Below are positions 33,835 to 42,449 of a DNA stretch of 64,000 nucleotides, in pieces. The stretch is from Planctomycetota bacterium (GTDB lineage Bacteria > Planctomycetota > Phycisphaerae > UBA1845 > UTPLA1). The notes beneath the pieces are model-generated. The model saw only the letters and a list, made by a program, of their open reading frames with translations. It had not been told where the DNA came from and did no database searches. How positions within the stretch are numbered: position 1 is the first letter of the stretch; each line of letters starts with the position of its first letter. The position numbers and the translations under genes were made by a program. The stretch lies in assembly GCA_016235815.1 (NCBI GenBank), contig JACRIM010000060.1, forward strand, positions 1-64,000, given 5' to 3'.

Positions 33835-34622
33835 CGACCGCTCCCGGATGCAAGCCGTTGCACCACCGGCCGGTCCAATGGATAGGGATCCGTCGAGAAG
33901 ATTCGCGGTGCTATCACGGCGGCAATGAAATCGCCGCTGGTGACGCCCGTATGGCTCCCGCTCCAGTCGAAACTCGCGAACGATGGCTGCCATGGAATGT
34001 TGATTACTCGCGCATACGCCGCATGGGCTTCCGCCGAGCCTTTTCTGGGGAACTTGAAACCGTGCTCGCCCGCCGGCGGCCCCGGCTTTCCGTCGGCATT
34101 CACGGCCAGCGACCCCACAATTCCATCATGCGTGCTGCACGTGGCATAGAGATTTCGCCGAACGTGCCGCATGATTGCGGTCAGGTCGCGTTCGGCCGAC
34201 ACCGACGGCGAGAGCAGCACGACGTTGTCTACCTGCACGCCATCGGGCAACTCCTCCAACGCGGACAGAATGACCGCCGTGCCCGCGGACAGTCCCATGA
34301 CATTGATTGCGCCGCTGGCGTCGTTCTTGCGGACGAGTTCGATTTTTTCAGCGAGTCGCCGGGCGACCACCTTACTATTCGCCGTAATGAAGTGATCCGG
34401 TGCGGGGCCGAGGAACGAGCTCCATACAAAAACATCGTATCCCCCCTTGTAGCCCGCCTTGCGCAACCCGCTTTCGACCGCCCCGCCGCTGGCATACCAG
34501 CCCGCGCCATCGAGGAAAAAGACAATCGGTCCCCGTGTCGGATTGGCGCAACCCGACCCCAGCGCGAGCAGCATGACTGTCGCGAACCAGCGTAAGCGAA
34601 CGCGCGATCGAACGATGTGCAT
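33831..34622 (-). CDS. Lipoprotein with alpha/beta-hydrolase-like fold (paralogue of the gene at 29989)
   Basis: 263 aa. Lipobox 'LGSGC'. The body reads 'FFLDGAGWYASGG', 'GLRKAGYKGGYDVFVW' and 'VMGLSAGTAVILSALEEL', later 'FASFDWSGSHTGVTSGDF'. The GLSAGT nucleophile elbow, oxyanion-like DGAG and late His match the plus-strand lipoprotein 3 kb away, so this is a duplicated gene pair of unknown substrate. It is the middle gene of a three-gene unit, starting 11 nt after the ferredoxin stop and overlapping the next gene by ATGA. Confidence 0.75.
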   Translation of the reverse strand: MHIVRSRVRLRWFATVMLLALGSGCANPTRGPIVFFLDGAGWYASGGAVESGLRKAGYKGGYDVFVWSSFLGPAPDHFITANSKVVARRLAEKIELVRKNDASGAINVMGLSAGTAVILSALEELPDGVQVDNVVLLSPSVSAERDLTAIMRHVRRNLYATCSTHDGIVGSLAVNADGKPGPPAGEHGFKFPRKGSAEAHAAYARVINIPWQPSFASFDWSGSHTGVTSGDFIAAVIAPRIFSTDPYPLDRPVVQRLASGSGR

Positions 34623-34633
34623 TGCGATCTGAA

Positions 34634-34987
34634 TCAGGTTCCGCCCGGCTCGGGAATGTCCCAACCCTTGTCCTTCTCCCGCTTCTGAATCTGCTCCAGC
34701 GTCAACGCGCCGGGGAGGGCATCCTTTTTGGCGGTGATGTTGGTGCCCTTTTTGAACAGCTCGCGGTTTTTCTCCGTCCACTCCTTGTACGGCTCGGGAA
34801 CTTCATCCTCGGTGTAAATGGCGTGGATCGGGCATTCGGGAATGCACAGGCCGCAGTCGATGCAGGTGTCGGGGTCGATTACGAGCATGGCCGGGGTGGT
34901 GGTCTCCCAGAAGCATTCCACGGGGCAAACCGTGGCGCAATCGGTATAGCGACAATCAACGCAGCGTTCCGTGACAACGTGTGCCAT
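34634..34987 (-). CDS. Ferredoxin, FdxA-like (two Fe-S clusters)
   Basis: 117 aa. 'CVDCRYTDCATVCPVECF' and 'CIDCGLCIPECPIHAI' give two ferredoxin cluster motifs; the first, with its C-x2-C-x4-C-x3-CP spacing, is of the 7Fe type that usually holds a 3Fe-4S cluster. A ~55-residue acidic C-terminal extension ends 'GWDIPEPGGT'. It is a soluble electron carrier. AAAGGAC precedes the ATG at normal spacing. It heads an operon with two lipoproteins, an odd pairing with no obvious functional link. Confidence 0.9.
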   Translation of the reverse strand: MAHVVTERCVDCRYTDCATVCPVECFWETTTPAMLVIDPDTCIDCGLCIPECPIHAIYTEDEVPEPYKEWTEKNRELFKKGTNITAKKDALPGALTLEQIQKREKDKGWDIPEPGGT

Positions 34988-35218
34988 GGTGGAGGTCCTT
35001 TGAAATCGCTCCCTCGGGCTTCGACCATCCGGGGTCCGACGCCGTCCGGGAGGTTTGACAGCGGGTATGAGACAATGTCTTGGCCCGCGCGTCAATACGG
35101 GCAGGGCATGGTTTTGCAAGCAAATGTTCCATCTCCGAGAACGCAAGGACTAAGACTGCCCCCACCCGAGCCGTTTCCGATAAAGAGAATCAGTTTGGGT
35201 GGGCCTTAGCGGGATTCC

Positions 35219-37594
35219 CTATGGAACCAAGAGTCGGATGAAACCTGGGACGTCCGCACCGTCGACATTTCCGTCGACGACGACGTCGCCGCGAAGGATG
35301 CTGCAGCCGAGGTACATCGTGGAATAACTCGCCGGATCGAGAAGCGCCAATATGAAGGGATCGACATCAAGCAGGTCGACCGCGCAGTCGCAGTTCATAT
35401 TGCCAAGGATCGGACAACCCGCTCCGGTAAACACGTAAGCCGCACCCGAAGTCGAGGCGTTGTTGTTACCCTGGTCGCCGTTGACCCCCGTTGCATTGCT
35501 CGACTCGCCGTGCGCACCAATCAACACCGTGTCGCCCGATACCGCCACCGAGACACCAAAACTGTCGCTCGTCCCCGTATTCGACGCCTTGAGATAGGCC
35601 TGCTGGCTCCATAACCCGCCGTTACGGAGAAATGCATATGCGGCACCGGAATTAAACAGGCTGTTGTCGGCCTGGTTGCCATCTATTCCTGTTGAGTTAC
35701 TGTCTTCGGCATAGGCACCGATCACGATTGTATCGCCTGACACCCCCACCACCCGACCGAATTCGTCGAAGGATCCGGTATTGGACGCCTTGAGATAGGC
35801 CTGTTGTGACCACGCTGCGCCATTTCGAAAGAAGACATAGGCCGCCCCGGAATCAATTCCACTGTTGTCGGCCTGGTTGCCGTTGACACCGGTGGCGCTG
35901 CTGTCTTCCTGATTCGCGCCAACCACAATCGTATCGGCGGAGAGTGCCACCGCAAAACCAAAGTAGTCATTAGGCCCGGGGTTGGAGGCTTTCAGGTAGG
36001 AATGATGGCTCCAAGTCGTTCCGCTGCGGACTAGGACGTACGCCGCGCCGGCGCCAAAGAGGTTATTGTTGGTCTGGTTGCCGTTCACTCCCACCGAGAT
36101 GCTGGCCTCTTGCGGCGCTCCGAGCACCAGCGTGTCGCCATCCAACGCCACCGAATAGCCGAACCAGTCAAAGGAGTCGGTGTTTGAGGCCTTGACGTAG
36201 GCCTGCTGGGTCCAAGCCGTACCGTTGCGGACGAAGATGTAGGCCGCGCCGGAATCTGAAGCACTGTTGTCGCTCTGGTTGCCATTTATCCCCATGGCAC
36301 CGCTGTCTTCATTAGCCGCTCCGACCGCCACCGTATCGCCCGAAATGGCTACAGACCGGCCAAAGGCGTCGTTGGCCCCGGTGTTCGAGGCCTTAAGGTA
36401 GGCCTGCTGGCTCCAGGTTGTGCCGTTACGAACGAAGACGTACACGGCACCGGCACTTGAAGCGCTGTTGTCGAACTGATCGCCATTCACCCCGGTGGCG
36501 TTGCTGGCCTCGCGGAGCGCCCCGACCACCACAGTGTCACCCGACACGGCAACCGACCAGCCAAAGTTGTCACTTACATCAGGATTCGACGCCTTGAGGT
36601 AGGCCTGCTGACTCCAGACGCCTCCATTGCGGACGAAAACGTAGGCCGCCCCCGAACCCGAAAGGCTGTTGTCGGCCTGATTGCCATTTACGCCCGTGGC
36701 GTTGCTGTCCTCCTGATACGCTCCAACGACGAGTGTGTCACCGGAGATGGCCACGGCATTGCCGAAGACGTCAAATTCGCCTGTGTTTGACGCCTTGAGG
36801 TAGGCCTGTTGAGCAATAGGGTCGATCGTGAGCGGGTAGTTTGCGCCGTTGTCATCCACGGTGATACGCAGGCGCCCCGCGGCCACCTCGAACCATGCCG
36901 GTAGCGAGATTCCATCGGCATCCAATACCTGGAGTTTGTTGTAACTTACTACCGCTGTGCCGGAATGGTCAACAAACGACACGCCGCGGCCGTCGCGATT
37001 AACTCGTGGTTGCAATTCGCCGCGAATCCAAAGTGTTAATTGAAGGAATGCCGCGCTTCCACATGGACGCGTGTACACGAAGTATCCATGCTCCAATCCC
37101 TGCTGGCTGTTCATGTACCATTCGGTAAGCGCAGCGTCCCATTCGTATTCAAAACGAGGCCCGCACGCGCAAGGGGTCGGTGTTAATCGTGCGACGGGAC
37201 GTTGGGCTCCCGCGCGGCCGTAGCATTCCAACTCCATGCCCCACGACCAGCTCCCCATGTCCGGCGTCGTAAGAAAGCCGCGACCATCGAATTGGGTTCG
37301 CCATTGCTGGACCGGGTTTCGCGCGTGGTAACCGTCGTCCGCGGCGCACACGGAGTGGCGATGCTCGTCGTACGCAGCGCGAATTCGCTCCCATTCGAAT
37401 TCTGAGCCACCGTGAGTCACTCGATTAAGGTTCGTCCGAGTGCGCTTTCCTGGTGGCGACGCATTCAGCGACGATGCGGTCAACCATGAAATCAGGAGTA
37501 GCGCGATGCCGGCGACTGCCGTGCGCTTGAATCTGGATCGGGGTGTCAGCCAAGCGATCGGAGTCTCGACGCAAACGTGTGACATTCGAATCAT
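35219..37594 (-). CDS. Secreted FG-GAP-repeat protein with dockerin-like tail
   Basis: 791 aa. Signal peptide at about 1-46. A ~220-residue N-terminal domain with many aromatic residues ends 'YPLTIDPIAQQ'. Seven FG-GAP repeats of about 66 residues follow, each containing 'DxFGxxVAxSGDTxVVGA', 'GVNGNQxDNS' and 'GAAYVFVRNG'. The last ~60 residues hold two calcium-loop-like segments ('DCAVDLLDVDPF' and 'GDVVVDGNVDGADVPGF'). The repeats would form a beta-propeller, extracellular. GAGGAGG precedes the ATG, and a candidate promoter lies at 37690-37718. Role unknown; adhesion or polymer binding is a guess from the architecture. Confidence 0.85.
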   Translation of the reverse strand: MIRMSHVCVETPIAWLTPRSRFKRTAVAGIALLLISWLTASSLNASPPGKRTRTNLNRVTHGGSEFEWERIRAAYDEHRHSVCAADDGYHARNPVQQWRTQFDGRGFLTTPDMGSWSWGMELECYGRAGAQRPVARLTPTPCACGPRFEYEWDAALTEWYMNSQQGLEHGYFVYTRPCGSAAFLQLTLWIRGELQPRVNRDGRGVSFVDHSGTAVVSYNKLQVLDADGISLPAWFEVAAGRLRITVDDNGANYPLTIDPIAQQAYLKASNTGEFDVFGNAVAISGDTLVVGAYQEDSNATGVNGNQADNSLSGSGAAYVFVRNGGVWSQQAYLKASNPDVSDNFGWSVAVSGDTVVVGALREASNATGVNGDQFDNSASSAGAVYVFVRNGTTWSQQAYLKASNTGANDAFGRSVAISGDTVAVGAANEDSGAMGINGNQSDNSASDSGAAYIFVRNGTAWTQQAYVKASNTDSFDWFGYSVALDGDTLVLGAPQEASISVGVNGNQTNNNLFGAGAAYVLVRSGTTWSHHSYLKASNPGPNDYFGFAVALSADTIVVGANQEDSSATGVNGNQADNSGIDSGAAYVFFRNGAAWSQQAYLKASNTGSFDEFGRVVGVSGDTIVIGAYAEDSNSTGIDGNQADNSLFNSGAAYAFLRNGGLWSQQAYLKASNTGTSDSFGVSVAVSGDTVLIGAHGESSNATGVNGDQGNNNASTSGAAYVFTGAGCPILGNMNCDCAVDLLDVDPFILALLDPASYSTMYLGCSILRGDVVVDGNVDGADVPGFIRLLVP
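35425..36815. repeat. Seven ~200-bp coding repeats (FG-GAP units)
   Basis: The tag CTTGAGGTAGGCCTGCTG or a close variant recurs about every 200 bp (near 35590, 35790, 35990, 36190, 36393, 36593 and 36796). DNA identity is high enough for recombination between units to change copy number. Confidence 0.8.
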
Positions 37595-37919
37595 GACGAG
37601 TCCTCCTCAGTACTCGGCCGTTTCGGCAATCACAAACAGGTATTGTTCACGGCTCTGTTTTGCCGAATGGGCGTGGATCAATATGGGCCATTATACCGAG
37701 ATTGCATTCTTTGTTGAAGGTGCAATAGGCAACGCCGGGAAATTGAATGTTCCCCGCGGCCTACCAGGCCCGGCTCGCCCTGCTCAAGCGTTACGAACCG
37801 ATTGGGCCCTCGCTATCACCGCCCCGGCTTGCTAATCCGGGCGGAAGACCAGATGATCCGAAGATTCGAATAGGGCGGCAACGAATCAGCCCTTAATAAG
37901 ATCACCATTGAGGCAGCCA
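37595..37919. other. Divergent intergenic region with a candidate promoter
   Basis: It separates the FG-GAP gene (minus) and the ureohydrolase gene (plus). It holds the minus-strand promoter candidate at 37690-37718 and a GC-rich segment at 37760-37870 with several short dyads, none a convincing tRNA or known ncRNA. AGGGC/GCCCT at about 37873-37894 could form a small stem. Confidence 0.5.
37690..37718 (-). promoter_or_regulatory. Candidate sigma70-type promoter for the FG-GAP gene
   Basis: Read on the minus strand: TTCAAC, 17 nt, TATAAT. The -10 box is a perfect consensus; the -35 box matches at three of six positions. It would give an untranslated leader of about 90 nt. Confidence 0.5.
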
Positions 37920-38804
37920 GTGGCAACCATTCCAGACAATTTCCTCGGACTCCCCGACGACGATTGCGACTACCGAAGGTCCAAGTATGCCGTGCTCTCC
38001 GTCCCCTACGACAGCACGGTGAGCTACCAGGTCGGAACCCGACGCGGACCACGGGCCATCATCACGGCCAGTCAGCAAGTCGAGCTTTTCGACGAGGAAT
38101 ACGAACGCGAGTTCTACGACGCCGGCGTGGCGACGCTGCCGCCGCTCGCGCCGAACATGGCCGGCCCGAAACAGATGTGCGAGGACATTTACGCCGCGGC
38201 GAAAAAGGTCGTGGCCGATCGGAAGTTTCTGATCACACTCGGCGGCGAGCACTCGATTACCCCTCCACTGGTTAAGGCCGTGATCGCGAAGCACAAGAAA
38301 TTGAGTGTGCTTCAAGTCGACGCCCATGCCGACCTCCGCGAAAGCTACGAAGACACGCCACACTCCCACGCCTGCGCCATGCGCCGCGTCTGGGAAATGG
38401 GAGTGCCGGTCGTTGGCGTCGGCATTCGCAATTACAGCCTCGACGAGCATCGGTTTATGAAGAAGCGGAAGATTTCGGTCATCTCATCGCGGCAGACGCG
38501 CGAGGATCCGGATTGGATCGAACGGGCCGTCGACGCGCTGAGCGAAAATGTCTATGTCACCATCGACATTGACGGCTTCGATCCGGCGTATGCCCCCGGC
38601 ACGGGCACGCCGGAGCCGGGTGGAATGGACTGGTTTCAGGTGAGCGATCTCTTAAAGGCCGTTGCAATGAGCCGGCGAATTGTCGCGGCGGACGTGGTCG
38701 AGGTGCTGCCGCTTCCGGGAAGCGCGCAAACGGAGTTTCTTGCGGCGAAGTTGATTTACAAACTGATCGCACATATCGAAGCGAGCAAACCACGTCGGCA
38801 ATAA
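37920..38804 (+). CDS. Agmatinase/arginase family ureohydrolase
   Basis: 294 aa with a GTG start preceded by TTGAGG; a TTG twelve bases upstream is an alternative. Dinuclear manganese site residues are all present: 'LGGEHSITPP', 'VLQVDAHADLR', and 'TIDIDGFDPAYAPGTGTPEPG'; 'ADVVEVLP' near the end carries the conserved Glu. Such enzymes split agmatine to putrescine and urea, or act on arginine, guanidinobutyrate or similar substrates. Agmatinase is the most frequent activity of this length class, but the substrate is not proven by the motifs, so no symbol is given. No other polyamine gene lies nearby. Confidence 0.9.
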   Translation: MATIPDNFLGLPDDDCDYRRSKYAVLSVPYDSTVSYQVGTRRGPRAIITASQQVELFDEEYEREFYDAGVATLPPLAPNMAGPKQMCEDIYAAAKKVVADRKFLITLGGEHSITPPLVKAVIAKHKKLSVLQVDAHADLRESYEDTPHSHACAMRRVWEMGVPVVGVGIRNYSLDEHRFMKKRKISVISSRQTREDPDWIERAVDALSENVYVTIDIDGFDPAYAPGTGTPEPGGMDWFQVSDLLKAVAMSRRIVAADVVEVLPLPGSAQTEFLAAKLIYKLIAHIEASKPRRQ

Positions 38805-38817
38805 GCCAGGAAGTCGC

Positions 38818-39279
38818 TCACCCGCGCTTGTTGTCTAGATTGTCGAGATACTCCATCTCCCGATCAAGATCATTCGCCGCATGGCGCGCCCGCAAAAGAC
38901 TCCGGACACGGGTCAGCAGGTCGACACGATTGACCGGCTTGGTGATAAAGTCGTTTGTCCCAACCTCCACACCGCGCTCGATGTCGGCCATCTCGTGCAA
39001 GGCCGTCACCATGATGATCGGAATGTCCTGCGTGGCCGGGTCGCCCTTGAGCTTCTTGCAGACTTCGAACCCGCTCATTTTCGGCATCATGATGTCCAGG
39101 AGGATGAGGTCGGGCCGATCCGCGGCCACTTTCTCCAATGCCTCCATGCCGTTGTAGGCGTGGACAATGGTCGCGTCGGGCAATTCCTCAAGATAGGCCT
39201 CCAACAGCTCAAGATTCTGAGCGTTGTCATCGACGATCAGGATCTTGCTCGGCGGCAATGGCTGGTCACCTGCACTCAT
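38818..39279 (-). CDS. Single-domain response regulator (REC only)
   Basis: 153 aa. A receiver domain covers nearly the whole length: acidic pair in 'ILIVDDNAQN', phospho-acceptor Asp in 'LILLDIMMPKMSGFEVC', Thr in 'IIMVTALHE', Lys in 'DFITKPVNRVDLLTRV'. A short charged helical tail follows. With no output domain it must act by protein contact, as CheY- or phosphorelay-type regulators do. AAGGAG precedes the ATG. It lies between the ureohydrolase (convergent) and the metallophosphoesterase-like gene (same strand, 23 nt upstream); no kinase is adjacent. Confidence 0.92.
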   Translation of the reverse strand: MSAGDQPLPPSKILIVDDNAQNLELLEAYLEELPDATIVHAYNGMEALEKVAADRPDLILLDIMMPKMSGFEVCKKLKGDPATQDIPIIMVTALHEMADIERGVEVGTNDFITKPVNRVDLLTRVRSLLRARHAANDLDREMEYLDNLDNKRG

Positions 39280-39302
39280 GACTCACTCCTTACGTCGATG
39301 GC

Positions 39303-41222
39303 CTACGACTTGCTGGACAGCATCACGTCAAACGTCGTCAATCGCGCCAGCGGATCTTCCAGGAAGTACACCTGCACTGCATGAATGCCGGGGCTGACGC
39401 GCCGCAAGTCCAAGACAAGCGGCAGGCTGACGGTCTGACCAGGCTCAAGTGTCAGCGGCATGCGCGGCGCCGCCTTGCGATCAAGATGCAGTTCCGACCC
39501 ATTCACGCGTACCACCGGCCTGCAGGTCAGTGGTGATTTCCCGCGATTCGTCAGCTTCAGGCTCGCGGGTGAGTCGCACGTCGCAAAGGCAAGGCCGAAG
39601 TCGCTTGACTGTTTTGTGAAGACCCACTCCCGCGACCCCTCCAAATCGACATCCACCGGCAATGCGGGCGGCACGTCTTCGGCATTCGTTGCAGCCATAA
39701 CACGAACCGCTCCCTTGTCCGGCAGTGTCACGGCAACGTCGCAGGCCCAATACTTCCCGCAATCCAGCGTTTGGATCAATTGTCCCGGCGCCACGCCGGG
39801 TCGATCGCCTCCGCGCTTGGCCACTCGCAGCCAGACGTGGGCATCGGCGAATGACTGGTTTAGCGCGTTCTGCACCGTGGCGACAACGCGCGATTGGCTT
39901 CCGTCGTTTGGTCCTTCGTAATAGGTCCGAAGTCGCCCCGTCGGAATCGAGTGCTGGAGCTTTTCCGTCGCCGTGTCATCGGGGTAGGTGTAGGCAACCT
40001 GGTCTCCATCCACTTCGATGACACGATAGTGCGAGACGCCGGTCGCCAGGTCGCGAAGCGCCGTGCTGGATTGATGCGTCCGAATGAACTGCATTCCGCC
40101 CGCGTCCTTCAGCTTGTCGGCGAATTCTTTATAGTCCCAGTCAGAGGAGCCGCCCGCGATAAACAGCTTGATCTTGTGATCTTTGATGAAGTCAGCCAGC
40201 TTCCCGCCTTCGCGCCAGATGTCGATGAGTGACAGTTCGTCACTGTTGGCGCAGAGGAAGTTGAACTTGCGGCCTTTGTTACGGCGTAAGTCGTTCTCTA
40301 CCCACTGGATCTGACTGATGTCCTGGTCGATGGGGTTTGCAGGATGATCCAAGAGCAGCAGACCGTGGTAATTACCGTAGTCGATCTTGTCCACCGGCTT
40401 GCTGGCGACCATCTTGGTAAAGCTGGCCTCGTGATCGTGCGCGCCGCACAGCAGAAACACCGGTGCGGTGAACTGCTCGAAGTATTTCAGAACCCGCGTC
40501 CAACTTCCCGCGTCGTCCCTCGCCCGTGCCCATTCGGTGTAGTCGCCGGTCGCGATTATGAATTCGGGGGCAAGCACATTAATCTCTCGCGGCAGCATTT
40601 CATCAAAAGCCGGGGCCGTGAGATCTCCCACGTTCATGTTGGACAGGTGGACGAATCGGAATTTCGACTTGAACGCATCGACAACCTTAACGCTTCGGCG
40701 CGAGGCAAAGGTCCCCCGCTCAGTCTTCACTTCGACGTCATAAAGCCCCGGCTCGACGGTCCCGGGGATTTGCAAGAGCAAACTGCAATACTGTTCGTTG
40801 TACGAGGGGGGCGTCGTGGGTTTTAGCGCTACTCGAATCTCCGGCTCCATCGCATGTCTTAGCGCGAAACTAATATCCCCGCTCACATCCGCGGGCAGCC
40901 TCATGACAAAATAAAACGTTTCACCCGATGTGATGAAGATCGGTCGGCCCTGTGAAGGCTCCTGGATAATCGCCGATTGTTCGTCCGTACTGGTCGATTT
41001 TCCCGTACTGTGAGTGCCTCGCGCCTCGCCGCTTCCTTTTTCACTGGTTGCCTTTTCCGGATTGGGCTTGCCCGGCTCAATGTCCCGGATGGCTGCCTTC
41101 TTCACCGGTGCGGAATCGGCGTTTCCCTTCGTCGGAGCGGGTTGTTGGCCATTGGCCGCGCCGCCCATGGCAAGAATCAGACAAATCACTCCCCAGATCA
41201 ATCGATGGTCGCCCGCGCGCAT
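39303..41222 (-). CDS. Secreted metallophosphoesterase-fold protein with degenerate active site
   Basis: 639 aa. Signal peptide at about 1-25, a low-complexity linker (about 27-90), a beta domain (about 95-180), a calcineurin-like phosphoesterase region (about 187-420) and a C-terminal beta region. The fold is recognised from 'FIIATGDYTEW' (GDxxE) and 'VFLLCGAHDHEA' (G-x-HD). However, motif I reads 'HLSNMNVGD' where D-x-H is expected (Asn195 and Asn197). The GNH Asn is Ala261, and the late GHxH reads 'GGSSDWD'. Metal binding is therefore probably impaired. It may be a pseudoenzyme or binding protein. Co-directional with the REC protein downstream. Confidence 0.7.
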   Translation of the reverse strand: MRAGDHRLIWGVICLILAMGGAANGQQPAPTKGNADSAPVKKAAIRDIEPGKPNPEKATSEKGSGEARGTHSTGKSTSTDEQSAIIQEPSQGRPIFITSGETFYFVMRLPADVSGDISFALRHAMEPEIRVALKPTTPPSYNEQYCSLLLQIPGTVEPGLYDVEVKTERGTFASRRSVKVVDAFKSKFRFVHLSNMNVGDLTAPAFDEMLPREINVLAPEFIIATGDYTEWARARDDAGSWTRVLKYFEQFTAPVFLLCGAHDHEASFTKMVASKPVDKIDYGNYHGLLLLDHPANPIDQDISQIQWVENDLRRNKGRKFNFLCANSDELSLIDIWREGGKLADFIKDHKIKLFIAGGSSDWDYKEFADKLKDAGGMQFIRTHQSSTALRDLATGVSHYRVIEVDGDQVAYTYPDDTATEKLQHSIPTGRLRTYYEGPNDGSQSRVVATVQNALNQSFADAHVWLRVAKRGGDRPGVAPGQLIQTLDCGKYWACDVAVTLPDKGAVRVMAATNAEDVPPALPVDVDLEGSREWVFTKQSSDFGLAFATCDSPASLKLTNRGKSPLTCRPVVRVNGSELHLDRKAAPRMPLTLEPGQTVSLPLVLDLRRVSPGIHAVQVYFLEDPLARLTTFDVMLSSKS

Positions 41223-41365
41223 GAATGATTCCTTTCAAATTTCTCGCGGATTTCGTTGAAGCCGCGAGACGGACGGGTATGATAATCGATGAACACACAA
41301 CGGGCCATCGTGCCCCCTTGGAACGCGCCCATCGCGCGTGCGTGTCGACTCGCAGGAGATCAGAC

Positions 41366-42325
41366 ATGGCGGGGACTAGGCCGTATCGCATTGTCGTGGC
41401 GGAACCCTACGACTCCGCAGCCCTCGCACGGCTGCAGGAGATCGGTGAGGTCACCGTTCTGCCTGATTCCGCCCCCGAAAGCCTTTTGGCCGCGATTCCC
41501 ACCGCCGATGCCCTCTGCGTCCGCGCGAAGGCCCACGTGACGGCGCGAATCATCGAGGCCGGCACGAATCTAAAGGTCATTGCGCGCGCCAGCCCGACAG
41601 TCGACCACATTGATCTCCGCGCCGCACGCAAACGTAGCATTCCGGTCGTCTACGCCCCGCATGTTGCCGTTGGATCCACGGCCGAGTTCACGCTCGCCCT
41701 CATCCTGAGCGCCCATCGGCGAATCTGTTACTTCGACAAACAAATGCGCGACGGGAAATTCGATGCCCTACGATCCCCCGCCGGACACGAGCTTTCCAAT
41801 TACAAGCTCGGATTCCTCGGCGTGGACCCTGTCGCCGAATCGCTTGGCCGCATTTGTTCAACCGCGCTCGGCATGCCCATTCTCTATCATGATCCCTCCG
41901 GTCGAACGCCGACCGACTTTGCCGGCACGGCCCGTTCCCTCGACGAACTTCTCAACGAGGCGGACATCCTGTCGCTTCACCTCCCGGCCACGCCGTCGAC
42001 CAAGGGCATCCTCAATGCCGCGCGCATCGCGCTGCTCAAGCAGTCGGCCATCGTCGTCAATACGTGTCGCGGCAGCCTGGTTGACACAACCGCCCTCGCC
42101 CAGGCGCTCAAGCGACGCGCCATCGGCGGGGCCGCGCTGGACGTCTTCGAGACCGAGCCACTTCCCAGTGATCACCCCATCCGCCACGCGCCACAATGCA
42201 TCCTCACCCCCCATGTGGCGGGCGCCACCCTGGATGCGAGCGCCGAGCGATTCAACGTCGCCGAGGATGTGATCCGCGTTTTGTCCGGTAAATCTCCGCT
42301 TCACGCATTCGATCCGCTGGAATGA
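41366..42325 (+). CDS. D-isomer-specific 2-hydroxyacid dehydrogenase family protein with altered glycine loop
   Basis: 319 aa. The catalytic triad is in place: Arg235 in 'VVNTCRGSLVD', Glu264 in 'VFETEPLPSDHP' and His283 in 'LTPHVAGATLD'. Overall order matches SerA-type phosphoglycerate dehydrogenases without the ACT domain. The NAD-binding loop, normally G-x-G-x-x-G, reads 'LGFLGVDPVAESLG': the second and third glycines are Asp154 and Ala157. 'RASPTVDHID' also departs from the usual RAGVGVDNID. Activity with NAD is doubtful or altered. CAGGAG precedes the ATG. The longer open frame upstream overlaps the promoter region of the divergent gene. Confidence 0.85.
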   Translation: MAGTRPYRIVVAEPYDSAALARLQEIGEVTVLPDSAPESLLAAIPTADALCVRAKAHVTARIIEAGTNLKVIARASPTVDHIDLRAARKRSIPVVYAPHVAVGSTAEFTLALILSAHRRICYFDKQMRDGKFDALRSPAGHELSNYKLGFLGVDPVAESLGRICSTALGMPILYHDPSGRTPTDFAGTARSLDELLNEADILSLHLPATPSTKGILNAARIALLKQSAIVVNTCRGSLVDTTALAQALKRRAIGGAALDVFETEPLPSDHPIRHAPQCILTPHVAGATLDASAERFNVAEDVIRVLSGKSPLHAFDPLE

Positions 42326-42449
42326 TTTCGCGGAGCGCAGACGATCCGCCGATCATTTGCCGCGACAAGGTTCAAATACATGGCTCGCGCGGGGACCCGT
42401 CATCGCGATTTCGGCCCTTCGACTTCTCGGCTACGATTCTCGCTGAGCA

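Noticed and set aside
37770-37865. tRNA-like segment with TTGCTAATC and ATTCGAAT stretches
   Set aside because: The arms do not pair into an acceptor or T stem, and no cloverleaf can be drawn.
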